Of a DNA stretch of 31,864 bases, positions 9,357 to 15,698 are shown one piece after another. The position numbers were made by a program, and so were the translations under genes. The stretch comes from a virus, in the IMG/VR virus record IMGVR_UViG_3300025449_000030, positions 1-31,864 of that record; one strand, given 5' to 3'. The notes beneath the pieces are model-generated. The model did no database searches. It had not been told where the DNA came from and saw only the letters and a list, made by a program, of their open reading frames with translations. Position 1 is the stretch's first letter. Each line of letters begins with the position of its first letter.

Positions 9357-9548
9357 TTATACCTCTGCTTCTGAATTTAGTTTGTCAAAAATTTCTATGG
9401 CATCGTAGTACTCTGCCGTAATGTCGACCTTATGTTTTTTCTCACCGGCCACCGTTTCAATTTGATATTGATAGTTGCCCTTGGACCATAAAATTATTCG
9501 ATCACCGGAAAAGTCCACTCCGGACTTTATGAAAGTGTAGTTTGGCAT
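9357..9548 (-). CDS. Small hypothetical protein (63 aa)
   Basis: A 63-residue beta-rich protein starting MPNYTFIKSGVDFSG. The ATG overlaps the last base of the upstream stop (TAATG-type coupling). Charged, soluble, no motif recognised. It is part of the 9796-8810 operon of small genes. Confidence 0.55.
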   Translation of the reverse strand: MPNYTFIKSGVDFSGDRIILWSKGNYQYQIETVAGEKKHKVDITAEYYDAIEIFDKLNSEAEV

Positions 9549-9769
9549 TATGCCTCCACCATTATATCAGTGATGTCTTCGACCCGCATCATTTTAAGAT
9601 AGCTGTCGCTGGCACATAACCGAGTGGATTTGCGATCTGAAATTGCAATGTCAATCCATGGGGTAATTGCGCCTGACGCACTTGGGCTTAAAATAATGTT
9701 AGTAATTTTGCCATCTAAGTTGCCAGCGGCACTCGACCAAGTAATATGACTTCCAATTTTTAAATTCAT
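9548..9769 (-). CDS. Small hypothetical protein, possible SH3/KOW-like barrel
   Basis: A 73-residue product starting MNLKIGSHITWSS. This ATG is preferred over one 27 bases upstream because it is preceded by AAGGAGCAAAAA, a strong SD. The pattern IGSHITW..GNLDGKITNI resembles a small SH3-like barrel. A similar short pattern (VGDDVSYG..YYDGKITRI) occurs in the gene at 26309-26539, so the two may be distant paralogues. Function unknown. Confidence 0.55.
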   Translation of the reverse strand: MNLKIGSHITWSSAAGNLDGKITNIILSPSASGAITPWIDIAISDRKSTRLCASDSYLKMMRVEDITDIMVEA

Positions 9770-9779
9770 TTTTTGCTCC

Positions 9780-10097
9780 TTAAACTGTATATTCATGACC
9801 TGTTAACACATTTACAATTTTGGCACCTGCTCCAAATTCGGCACGCATTTCTAACATTTCTTCTTCACTTGGACCTTTATAATTTTTACGATAGGCTTCA
9901 ATTGCGATGCGATCTTCGACTACACGTTGATTAACGCTGTTTGAATATATTTGTCCGTCAATCCAACCGGCATCTTCAAATTCTTGTAGCATATCCTCAA
10001 AAGGAATACGATCATTTGAATTCCAACGAACAACTGGACCTGTAGCATCACTAGTCCAGTCTATATAAAAATCTGATTTACGTGTTGTGTCTAACAT
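9780..10097 (-). CDS. Hypothetical early protein (105 aa)
   Basis: A 105-residue acidic protein (MLDTTRKSDFYIDW...) with no recognised domain. It is the first gene behind the promoter at 10128-10156. The conserved leader ends in TTAGGAG nine bases before the ATG. Position behind a host-type promoter suggests early expression. Confidence 0.6.
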   Translation of the reverse strand: MLDTTRKSDFYIDWTSDATGPVVRWNSNDRIPFEDMLQEFEDAGWIDGQIYSNSVNQRVVEDRIAIEAYRKNYKGPSEEEMLEMRAEFGAGAKIVNVLTGHEYTV

Positions 10098-10103
10098 TTA
10101 GTT

Positions 10104-10156
10104 CTCCTAATTTCTTACTATGTGCATATTTTAGTTTCGGACGAATTAATTGTCAA
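10104..10156 (-). promoter_or_regulatory. Sigma-70-type early promoter with conserved leader (copy 1)
   Basis: Reading the - strand: -35 TTGACA (10151-10156), 17-bp spacer, -10 TAAAAT (10128-10133), then a leader ending in TTAGGAG. The 32 bases at 10104-10135 (-10 to SD) are identical to three other sites in the window. It drives 10097 to 8810. Confidence 0.82.
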
Positions 10157-10168
10157 CCAAAAGAACAT

Positions 10169-10192
10169 AAAAAACCCTACTTATAGTAGGGT
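10169..10192 (-). terminator. Intrinsic terminator
   Basis: On the - strand, stem ACCCTAC / GTAGGGT with a 5-base loop (TATAA) runs straight into a T run (TTTTTT, 10169-10174). It lies between the 57-aa gene ending at 10257 and the next promoter, so it insulates the two operons. Confidence 0.85.
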
Positions 10193-10208
10193 CTTTCTGG
10201 AAAAAATT

Positions 10209-10224
10209 GTTGTTTTTTCACAAC
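10209..10224. repeat. GTTGT-N6-ACAAC palindrome, copy 1
   Basis: A 16-bp inverted repeat GTTGTTTTTTCACAAC. Same half-sites as 11198-11213, 14202-14217, 25025-25040 and 26995-27010, all lying just upstream of - strand promoters. Operator or mRNA 3' hairpin; not resolved. Confidence 0.5.
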
Positions 10225-10256
10225 AAAAATACTACACAATCGTAACGGGTTTTTAT

Positions 10257-10430
10257 TCAGTAAATTTCTTTACTAATTATAAATTTATCAGTGGGATATT
10301 TGGCTAGAAATTCTTCCGTTTTAATAAATTTATTTAATTCTTCCATTTTAAAAAATACTCGATTAAGTACGGTTGACCGAGTTTCACGACTCATCACTGA
10401 AAGATAACATGATTTTGCTTTTCCTGCCAT
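10257..10430 (-). CDS. Small basic hypothetical protein (57 aa)
   Basis: A 57-residue frame starting MAGKAKSCYLSVMSRETRS and ending IISKEIY, lysine-rich. AAGGAG precedes the ATG by seven bases. It is the last gene before the terminator at 10169-10192. Size and charge would fit a host-takeover peptide, but this is only inference. Confidence 0.55.
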   Translation of the reverse strand: MAGKAKSCYLSVMSRETRSTVLNRVFFKMEELNKFIKTEEFLAKYPTDKFIISKEIY

Positions 10431-10465
10431 TTTTTTCTCCTTGTTATTTTAATTGACCGGCAAAC

Positions 10466-10678
10466 CTATGCCATACACGCTTTTTTAAACGATTCCATGA
10501 ACTGAGTATTGATCGCATCCATTTCTTCGTTACTGACGTAGAAGTCAGTACGTGGATCATAGTACGCGCCTTCAAAGGCATCATAGTATAAAACACGACC
10601 GCTAAAATTAAACGGACCTTCCAGGCCCTTTCGTGGACCGTACCCTTGACAGGCATCGGGAATAACTATATAACTCAT
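10466..10678 (-). CDS. Small hypothetical protein (70 aa)
   Basis: A 70-residue protein (MSYIVIPDACQGYGPRKG...), aromatic and acidic, with no recognised domain. The ATG overlaps the upstream TAA by one base (TAATG), so it is translationally coupled. The overlapping frame at 10444-10656 was rejected in its favour. Confidence 0.58.
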   Translation of the reverse strand: MSYIVIPDACQGYGPRKGLEGPFNFSGRVLYYDAFEGAYYDPRTDFYVSNEEMDAINTQFMESFKKACMA

Positions 10679-10857
10679 TACGCTACCTCCGTAAATGAAA
10701 TAGTACTATTTTCTAAGATCGTGCGATATGCTTCGACCGTACGCTCACTGTAAACCATACGACCGTATTTTTGTACATCTTCAATGACTTCACGGAAAGT
10801 TAATCCCAAAAATTCTGATTCTTTTTGGATCTGTTTAAAGGCAGTGGTTATTTTCAT
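10678..10857 (-). CDS. Small hypothetical protein (59 aa)
   Basis: Translated by hand: MKITTAFKQIQKESEF ... STISFTEVA, 59 residues, predicted helical. AAGGAGAATATT precedes the ATG, a clear SD. Coupled to the next gene by TAATG. Function not recognised. Confidence 0.58.
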   Translation of the reverse strand: MKITTAFKQIQKESEFLGLTFREVIEDVQKYGRMVYSERTVEAYRTILENSTISFTEVA

Positions 10858-10867
10858 AATATTCTCC

Positions 10868-11116
10868 TTAAACTAAGTTAACTTGAAAATCTATATTTTT
10901 GGCAATCATTTTGTAGTCATAAACTCTTGATTGACCCCCATAACCCTGAAGCTTATCCCGGGCAATCACTTCCAATGCTTGCCAAACTGCCACACGTTGT
11001 TCAGTAAAAAGCATTTCTGTCATGCCTTCTACTGTGGTATGAAAACCAACGCCTTCAACAATTACACGGATTTTTTGGCTGTTTTTTAATCCTTGAATGA
11101 TTGCTTTTCTACGCAT
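10868..11116 (-). CDS. Hypothetical early protein (82 aa)
   Basis: An 82-residue basic protein (MRRKAIIQGLKNSQKIRVIVEG...). It is the first gene after promoter copy 2, with the leader SD TTAGGAG. The N-terminus is strongly positive, possibly nucleic-acid binding, but no family is recognised. Confidence 0.58.
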   Translation of the reverse strand: MRRKAIIQGLKNSQKIRVIVEGVGFHTTVEGMTEMLFTEQRVAVWQALEVIARDKLQGYGGQSRVYDYKMIAKNIDFQVNLV

Positions 11117-11123
11117 TTTTGAG

Positions 11124-11176
11124 CTCCTAATTTCTTACTATGTGCATATTTTAGTGCCAATTGAATAATTCGTCAA
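11124..11176 (-). promoter_or_regulatory. Sigma-70-type early promoter with conserved leader (copy 2)
   Basis: -35 TTGACG (11171-11176), 17-bp spacer, -10 TAAAAT (11148-11153). The leader at 11124-11155 is identical to copies 1, 3 and 4. The spacer and upstream TTTTTGG match copy 3 as well. Drives 11116 to 10257. Confidence 0.83.
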
Positions 11177-11197
11177 CCAAAAAAACATATTTAAGGT

Positions 11198-11213
11198 GTT
11201 GTATTTTTACAAC
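11198..11213. repeat. GTTGTA-N4-TACAAC palindrome, copy 2
   Basis: Perfect 16-bp palindrome GTTGTATTTTTACAAC, 21 bp upstream of the -35 of promoter copy 2. It includes the stop codon of the oxygenase gene ending at 11207. Identical to copy 3 at 14202-14217. Confidence 0.6.
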
Positions 11214-11878
11214 TTTACACAAGGACTTTCAAGAAAAAATTTCTTGTCGGCACCACTGCCTAAATGTAAATGTTCGGGATAAAGATCAAATGCTATACTA
11301 ATTCTTTCTTCGTTTCCTTGATAGGTATCAGTCCAATGAGTAATACACGATGGAAATAATGTAAGGAGGCCAGGAATATTTTTTTCTACCCAATGTTGAT
11401 CAGTATCGTATGGATAATCATAGTAGGTATTGGTATCTGTTGTTGCTACTGTAAAATGCCCGCTAAGGTAAGATTCAGGTTCTGCTCCATGATTATGAGC
11501 TTCTATCTTTTGTCCGTGTCGCATCACATTAGCCCAACATTTACCCCATACTGGCACTGGGGGCAATCCTATTTCTTTTCGAAAATTATCATGCTGTTCA
11601 CGCACCCAATTTTTAAAAAAAGTAAAAACAGGCTCTGACCAATCAAAAATATTATAGTAAGTAAATTTACCAGTCAGTGTTTCTGCGCCAAGCCCTGTGG
11701 AACCATCATGCCCTTTTCCGGAAAATTCCTCAATAATAGATTTTTCTTTACTTAAAATTATATCCTTCATATGCTGAACAATATCAATTGGATCGATAAA
11801 CTCAGAATATAAATGATAGTCCCACACAGGGGCAAAAGGAGTACGTCTAGGCGGACTTTGAAGTCTTGTTACGGGCAT
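11207..11878 (-). CDS. 2OG-Fe(II) oxygenase-like protein (HxH type), no. 1
   Basis: Start chosen at the ATG giving MPVTRLQSPP (223 residues); an earlier GTG/ATG-type start at 11914 would add 12 residues. The C-terminal half has the pattern of the 'putative 2OG-Fe(II) oxygenase' family of T4-like phages: KIEAHNHGAEPESYLSGHFTV (His128/His130), then GLLTLFPSCITHWTD (His181) and NEERISIAFDL (Arg192, the likely 2-oxoglutarate carboxylate ligand). Such enzymes use Fe(II), O2 and 2-oxoglutarate to hydroxylate a substrate, unknown here. The start lies inside the end of the upstream gene (32-base overlap). Confidence 0.78.
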   Translation of the reverse strand: MPVTRLQSPPRRTPFAPVWDYHLYSEFIDPIDIVQHMKDIILSKEKSIIEEFSGKGHDGSTGLGAETLTGKFTYYNIFDWSEPVFTFFKNWVREQHDNFRKEIGLPPVPVWGKCWANVMRHGQKIEAHNHGAEPESYLSGHFTVATTDTNTYYDYPYDTDQHWVEKNIPGLLTLFPSCITHWTDTYQGNEERISIAFDLYPEHLHLGSGADKKFFLESPCVKL

Positions 11879-12107
11879 AATTATCTTTTTTAGTTTTAGC
11901 TTCACCGAATTCACGGTATACGTAGTAATTGACTAAACTACGTTGTATCATAGTGATAAGATCACCATGATCCTCAGGAACAACAAATCTAACAGGACAA
12001 TGTCCCCAAGTGCCTGTTTGAACAAAATTGTAGTAATAATAACGATGTTCTTTGTTCTCAGGGTTGAATACCGTCCAGGGTCTTCCATATAGATTTAGTT
12101 TACTCAT
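11847..12107 (-). CDS. Hypothetical protein (86 aa)
   Basis: An 86-residue Tyr-rich protein (MSKLNLYGRPWTVFNPENKEHRYYYY...) ending in a basic tail. It is the first gene behind the promoter at 12128-12156, with SD AAGGAGAAAAG. It is coupled by overlap to the oxygenase gene downstream, so it may be a partner or substrate of it (inference). No domain recognised. Confidence 0.6.
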   Translation of the reverse strand: MSKLNLYGRPWTVFNPENKEHRYYYYNFVQTGTWGHCPVRFVVPEDHGDLITMIQRSLVNYYVYREFGEAKTKKDNYARNKTSKSA

Positions 12108-12127
12108 CTTTTCTCCTTGTTACAGTA

Positions 12128-12156
12128 ATTATAATGATGTTAATATTTAAAGTCAA
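12128..12156 (-). promoter_or_regulatory. Sigma-70-type promoter
   Basis: -35 TTGACT (12151-12156), 17-bp spacer, -10 TATAAT (12128-12133) on the - strand. The -35 overlaps the stop codon of the SleB-type hydrolase gene (12153). Drives 12107 and the oxygenase at 11207-11878. Confidence 0.8.
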
Positions 12157-12776
12157 TGGGCGATATCTTTATAAAAAATATGCGGGCCGGCCATAGCGAC
12201 TACTTCAGACTTTTTACCCCATTTTGGATGTACATACGTGGCATGATAATGCAAAATTCTATCACTATCCAACGGACGAACTCTGATACCGCCAATTAAA
12301 TTACGTGCTATGGTTTCGGCTAAATTCATTTGATCTTGACTCCAAATAACTTTTTTTCTTTCTAAGGTCCAAGAAAATTGAGCTTTGGCAAAAACAACTT
12401 GACATAAGCCATTTCCCCAACTGCCTTCCTTCAGGCGATTAATATGAATTTGACCAACAGCATATTGTGCAGGAATTTCAAGAGTACCGGCTTCCCGAAA
12501 AATACTATAAGCCAAACAATCAATATCTTTTTGTGTTTGTCCTTGTAAAGGTTTGGCTGTGAGTTTAATATCCTTAACTCCAACTTCTTTGATAGATTTA
12601 ATATTTTTGGCAACTTGAATTTTTGGGCGCATTTTAACTTGAGACAATACTTGTCGACTTATAAGAGACTTCTTAGTAACTGAAATAACGTTACCATTCG
12701 CATCCTCAGTCCACATAGCACCGGCTGTATTCGCAAGGGCCGCACCAATAGCTATGGTTGCTAATTTCTTTTTCAT
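12153..12776 (-). CDS. SleB-type cell-wall hydrolase (endolysin)
   Basis: This 207-residue protein has an N-terminal signal-like segment (MKKKLATIAIGAALANTAGA, 1-20), a linker, and a Hydrolase_2/SleB catalytic domain of about 85-207. Visible hallmarks are LAYSIFREAG (probable catalytic Glu95), VGQIHINRLKEGSWGNGLCQVV, QFSW, HYHATYVHPKW and AGPHIFY. SleB enzymes cleave the glycan backbone of peptidoglycan. With a signal sequence this would be a secreted lysin. The TAATG overlap with the small membrane peptide upstream makes the pair a likely lysis cassette. Confidence 0.85.
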   Translation of the reverse strand: MKKKLATIAIGAALANTAGAMWTEDANGNVISVTKKSLISRQVLSQVKMRPKIQVAKNIKSIKEVGVKDIKLTAKPLQGQTQKDIDCLAYSIFREAGTLEIPAQYAVGQIHINRLKEGSWGNGLCQVVFAKAQFSWTLERKKVIWSQDQMNLAETIARNLIGGIRVRPLDSDRILHYHATYVHPKWGKKSEVVAMAGPHIFYKDIAH

Positions 12777-12865
12777 TATTCTAAAATTTTATCAATAGCG
12801 GTAAAAACCAAACTCACAGATAACAGTCCCACACCAGATAACACAATAAGTGATGAAAAATCCAT
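12776..12865 (-). CDS. 29-aa single-span membrane peptide, holin candidate
   Basis: Translated by hand: MDFSSLIVLSGVG ... VFTAIDKILE, 29 residues. One hydrophobic segment (about 5-23) is followed by a short charged tail. A GGGAG SD lies 7 bases before the ATG. Its stop overlaps the lysin start (TAATG), and the pair has its own promoter at 12904-12932. Position directly before a lysin suggests a pinholin-like or holin role, or lysin regulation. Size is smaller than typical holins, so this is inference. Confidence 0.5.
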   Translation of the reverse strand: MDFSSLIVLSGVGLLSVSLVFTAIDKILE

Positions 12866-12903
12866 AAATGACTCCCTACTTAAAAATTAACTGCAATATG
12901 TCT

Positions 12904-12932
12904 ATTGTAGTATCAAAAGAATTACCCGTCAA
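12904..12932 (-). promoter_or_regulatory. Sigma-70-type promoter of the lysis pair
   Basis: -35 TTGACG (12927-12932), 17-bp spacer, -10 TACAAT (12904-12909). An imperfect GTAACTTTTTTACAAC palindrome lies just upstream at 12951-12966. A strong promoter for lysis genes implies either early expression or repression by a phage factor. Confidence 0.78.
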
Positions 12933-12970
12933 TCAAAATTGATTTCAAATGTAACTTTTTTACAACAAAT

Positions 12971-13528
12971 TTAATTAATATTCTCATAGGTTGATGAGAA
13001 TGTAAATCGAAATGTCGGAGCTCGCAACGTCATTGGTAATGCTTTATGAAGAATTGTACTATCAAAAATAACCAATCTTCCCGGTAAGAATTCAAGTATT
13101 AATTCAGGCTCGTTGTTATCATTATAAAAAATTGTTTCCCCGCCCCATTCTTTATTCCACTCATTATTCACGTAATAAAGTATTGTGATAGGATTTTTGT
13201 CAGTACCGGCGTCAGTATGAACGTAAAATTCCGATAAGTGTGTAGTACACGTGATCCAAGATCTAACTCTTCGTTTATTAAGAATAAACGATTTGATGGG
13301 ATTTGCAGAATTGGTATTAAAGATTCCAAATTTTAATAGATCATCTTCGGAAAACGGAGATGCTAAAAATTTACCTTGACTTTTAGAGAATAACGGAGTG
13401 ATAGGTGTAATAGCATAATAAGAATTTTGTGCGAAGATTTCAAAATTATACATTTCAATGGTATTAAATAATCCATCATATATTTGTATTTTTTTACCGT
13501 TTGACGTGATAATTTCTTTCGTGGGCAT
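12971..13528 (-). CDS. 2OG-Fe(II) oxygenase, prolyl-4-hydroxylase-like (HxD), no. 2
   Basis: This 185-residue protein has the full P4H-type core: FYVHTDAGTDKNPITILYYVN (His104, Asp106), WNKEWGGETIFY, FLPGRLVIFDSTILHKALP (His161) and TFRFTFSST (Arg174 as probable 2-oxoglutarate ligand). The family hydroxylates proline or other residues using Fe(II), O2 and 2-oxoglutarate. SD AAAAGGA precedes the ATG. Standalone gene between the lysis cassette and small genes. Substrate unknown. Confidence 0.82.
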   Translation of the reverse strand: MPTKEIITSNGKKIQIYDGLFNTIEMYNFEIFAQNSYYAITPITPLFSKSQGKFLASPFSEDDLLKFGIFNTNSANPIKSFILNKRRVRSWITCTTHLSEFYVHTDAGTDKNPITILYYVNNEWNKEWGGETIFYNDNNEPELILEFLPGRLVIFDSTILHKALPMTLRAPTFRFTFSSTYENIN

Positions 13529-13586
13529 GTTTATTCCTTTTATTATTTAATCAAGGAAATCTTCTTCATCTCTTTTTTACTTTAAA

Positions 13587-13901
13587 TTAAGTCTTTGCCA
13601 GTACCCGAGCAGGATGACGAATCTGCCCCTCATAATCTAACTGATCCTGTTCAAACTCAGTGAGAAAATCGTTTTCTACCAGGTTCCAGCCAATGATGTG
13701 TTCATTGTAGTATGCGGAATTTTCCTCCACCTGAGCACGAACGTCCAACATGATTTCTTGAGCTTCGCTAACGGTACTGACATTCAGTACAAAGTAATCG
13801 TTACCACCTTTGGCTTTCCAGTGTTCAGGGCACTCGCCTACTCCGTCCCAGTCGTGGGCCGCATAATTTTCGTACACTTGAGTTTGAAGATGTAGTTTCA
13901 T
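13587..13901 (-). CDS. Hypothetical protein (104 aa)
   Basis: A 104-residue acidic soluble protein (MKLHLQTQVYENYAAHDWDG...). The middle segment GNDYFVLNVSTVSEAQEIMLDVRAQ (given to show its regular helix pattern in part) suggests an alpha/beta fold. No family recognised. It follows the gene at 13911 by 9 bases and shares promoter copy 3. Confidence 0.6.
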   Translation of the reverse strand: MKLHLQTQVYENYAAHDWDGVGECPEHWKAKGGNDYFVLNVSTVSEAQEIMLDVRAQVEENSAYYNEHIIGWNLVENDFLTEFEQDQLDYEGQIRHPARVLAKT

Positions 13902-13910
13902 AATTATTCC

Positions 13911-14132
13911 TTAAACAAAATCGTAGGCATATTCACCGCGAACCGGTCCGTTCATTTTAACTTTTCCACTACCAAATTCAAAATTTAATCTATCAAAAAT
14001 GTTATCGGCAGTTTCTTTAGAGCAAGCGGCAAATAAAGTACCTGAATTCCCAAAAAATCCAGCATGTTCGTCGTCATTTAACAACGGGCGAGTAATGTAA
14101 CATACATGACTTTCAAATTCTAAACAATTCAT
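13911..14132 (-). CDS. Hypothetical early protein (73 aa)
   Basis: A 73-residue protein (MNCLEFESHVCYITRPLL...) directly behind promoter copy 3. The leader SD is AGGAGCCGAAA, the same module seen before 25261 and 26005. No domain recognised. Confidence 0.58.
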   Translation of the reverse strand: MNCLEFESHVCYITRPLLNDDEHAGFFGNSGTLFAACSKETADNIFDRLNFEFGSGKVKMNGPVRGEYAYDFV

Positions 14133-14138
14133 TTTCGG

Positions 14139-14191
14139 CTCCTAATTTCTTACTATGTGCATATTTTAGTGCCAATTGAATAATTCGTCAA
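14139..14191 (-). promoter_or_regulatory. Sigma-70-type early promoter with conserved leader (copy 3)
   Basis: -35 TTGACG (14186-14191), 17-bp spacer, -10 TAAAAT (14163-14168). The leader 14139-14170 is identical to copies 1, 2 and 4, and spacer plus upstream TTTTGG equals copy 2. Drives 14132 and 13901. Confidence 0.83.
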
Positions 14192-14201
14192 CCAAAATAG
14201 T

Positions 14202-14217
14202 GTTGTATTTTTACAAC
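14202..14217. repeat. GTTGTA-N4-TACAAC palindrome, copy 3
   Basis: GTTGTATTTTTACAAC, identical to 11198-11213, ending 10 bp upstream of the -35 of promoter copy 3 and 13 bases past the lipoprotein stop codon. Confidence 0.6.
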
Positions 14218-14230
14218 ATAAAAATTAATG

Positions 14231-14518
14231 CTAGATATTAGTGATAGTTTGTATACACCCGCCACCTATAGTCCAGTCATATTGAACAGTAAAATGTTGT
14301 GATGAAAATGTGTACAAGGTGCTGAATTCGCCTTTACTAGGCGGCAAAACCGTTTTTAAATCTGGTATACCCCAACTTTGAAAGTATGGAGTAGCCATAG
14401 AGTTTACTATGTTTATGACTGTACTGTCACATTGAGTGATAACAATAGGATTTTTTAGATTATCTTGTCCGCCACTGCAGGCTGATAATATTAATGATAA
14501 AAAAATTATGTACTTCAT
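14231..14518 (-). CDS. Small lipoprotein
   Basis: Start set at MKYIIFLSLILSACSGG (95 residues), seven codons inside the longest frame, because this gives a textbook lipoprotein signal with lipobox LSAC (Cys14). The mature part is soluble (VITQCDSTVINIVNS...). It would sit on the periplasmic side of a membrane. Candidate roles are superinfection exclusion or an outer spanin partner; nothing decides. The promoter -10 ends only six bases before this ATG, so the mRNA is probably leaderless. Confidence 0.68.
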   Translation of the reverse strand: MKYIIFLSLILSACSGGQDNLKNPIVITQCDSTVINIVNSMATPYFQSWGIPDLKTVLPPSKGEFSTLYTFSSQHFTVQYDWTIGGGCIQTITNI

Positions 14519-14524
14519 ATGCCT

Positions 14525-14553
14525 AGTATACAGCGGCATTTGATTAGGTACAA
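14525..14553 (-). promoter_or_regulatory. Sigma-70-type promoter giving a leaderless transcript
   Basis: -35 TTGTAC (14548-14553), 17-bp spacer, -10 TATACT (14525-14530), then six bases (AGGCAT) and the ATG of the lipoprotein. The start codon falls at the expected transcription start. Confidence 0.65.
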
Positions 14554-14559
14554 TGACTT

Positions 14560-14593
14560 ATTACAGTAATTACATTTGATTACAGTTATTACA
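14560..14593. repeat. Tandem 15-bp direct repeat next to lipoprotein promoter
   Basis: ATTACAGTAATTACA (14560-14574) and ATTACAGTTATTACA (14579-14593), one mismatch, 19-bp period, so nearly two helical turns. They sit directly upstream of the -35. The spacing suits a dimeric regulator binding twice. Confidence 0.55.
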
Positions 14594-15656
14594 ACAAATT
14601 ACGTTTCTTAAGTACTTCTAAAGACTTCACGGCAGAATTGGCCCAAGAAAATTTTGTACGAATAATTTCACTATTTTTAATGGCTTGTGTACTCAATATG
14701 GAATATTCATCATAAGCTTTACGCATACTAACTCTAATATCTTTTATTGTGGGTACTGCCCATTTACCAAAGTTTCCATCTGGGGCAGGATAAAATTCTT
14801 GATATTCCGGGCAAGATATTTCTTTAAGGTCATATTGTACAGCAACACAAGATGACATAATATCTTTTAAAAATTCTGTATGTCCTGAATAAAATGTTGT
14901 GATCAAAGGCAACCCGCATGCGGCTGCTTCGATTAAAGGAAGACCCCATCCTTCAGCTTTGGTTGGGAATACAAAAACATCCGATCTTCTGTAAAGATTT
15001 GATAATTGTAGTAAAGTTTGATGACCCCAAACTAATTTAATATTTGAACAATTTAAATCTTTAATTATTTGATTTAATTCATTATATTTTTCAGTTGGAT
15101 TCCGAAAAAAATCTGATTTAACAACTAGCTCAAATTTATCATCATTGCCAAATTCATCAGCAAAAGCAGTCAGTGTCTCTGTGATACTTTTACGTATTTC
15201 GCTTTTTCCAATGAATAAAAATCTAAAAGGTCTAGTTTCTTGAAATTTTAAATAAGGATGAAAAATTGAACCATCTACGCCTTCGGGCACAACTTCAATT
15301 TTATTACTATCACACCCATTTTCTATAGCAATTTTACGTCCCCATTCACTGGGTACCCATAGGTTGTGATCAGCTATTGCTTCTATTAAAGAACTGGGTA
15401 TTCGAGTAGATTCAAAAACTCCCCAATTGATATTTGTACCATGGAAAAAATTATTAAGATTACAAACAACTAATGCTAGATTAATATCTCCGGACTGGCT
15501 TTCTTTTGCGGCTTTATAAATAGCATCATTATCTTGAAAATTAATGAATTCAATAATTTGATTTATACCGCCTATTTGTTTTAAGGCATTAGTGTAATTT
15601 TGATAGTGAGTGCCTATTCCCGAATCATTCGGTTGGCCAATAATTCTAAATTTCAT
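14589..15656 (-). CDS. GT4-type glycosyltransferase
   Basis: This 355-residue protein has the GT-B fold of family-4 glycosyltransferases. The N-terminal Rossmann part (1-135) includes SGIGTHYQNY near the start and VVPEGVD at 123-129. The C-terminal part has FRFLFIGKSEIRKS (145-157) and the donor-site motif AEGWGLPLIEAAACGLPLI with the E-x7-E pair Glu235/Glu243. It would transfer a sugar from a nucleotide-sugar. Phage members decorate DNA, capsid proteins or host surface. No SD is evident. It lies downstream of the 376-aa protein gene with 42 bases between. Confidence 0.87.
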   Translation of the reverse strand: MKFRIIGQPNDSGIGTHYQNYTNALKQIGGINQIIEFINFQDNDAIYKAAKESQSGDINLALVVCNLNNFFHGTNINWGVFESTRIPSSLIEAIADHNLWVPSEWGRKIAIENGCDSNKIEVVPEGVDGSIFHPYLKFQETRPFRFLFIGKSEIRKSITETLTAFADEFGNDDKFELVVKSDFFRNPTEKYNELNQIIKDLNCSNIKLVWGHQTLLQLSNLYRRSDVFVFPTKAEGWGLPLIEAAACGLPLITTFYSGHTEFLKDIMSSCVAVQYDLKEISCPEYQEFYPAPDGNFGKWAVPTIKDIRVSMRKAYDEYSILSTQAIKNSEIIRTKFSWANSAVKSLEVLKKRNLL

Positions 15657-15698
15657 CTAGTAATTATCTAGAATTATTGACTAGGTTATATTATTTGA

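Noticed and set aside
10444-10656. 70-codon - strand frame overlapping 10466-10678
   Set aside because: It begins inside the coupled gene in another frame and has no SD; the 10466-10678 frame has TAATG coupling.
14589-15656. Beta-glucosyltransferase of the T4 DNA-modifying type
   Set aside because: The E-x7-E donor motif and GT4 layout fit a general GT-B retaining enzyme; nothing specific to T4 alpha/beta-gt was seen.
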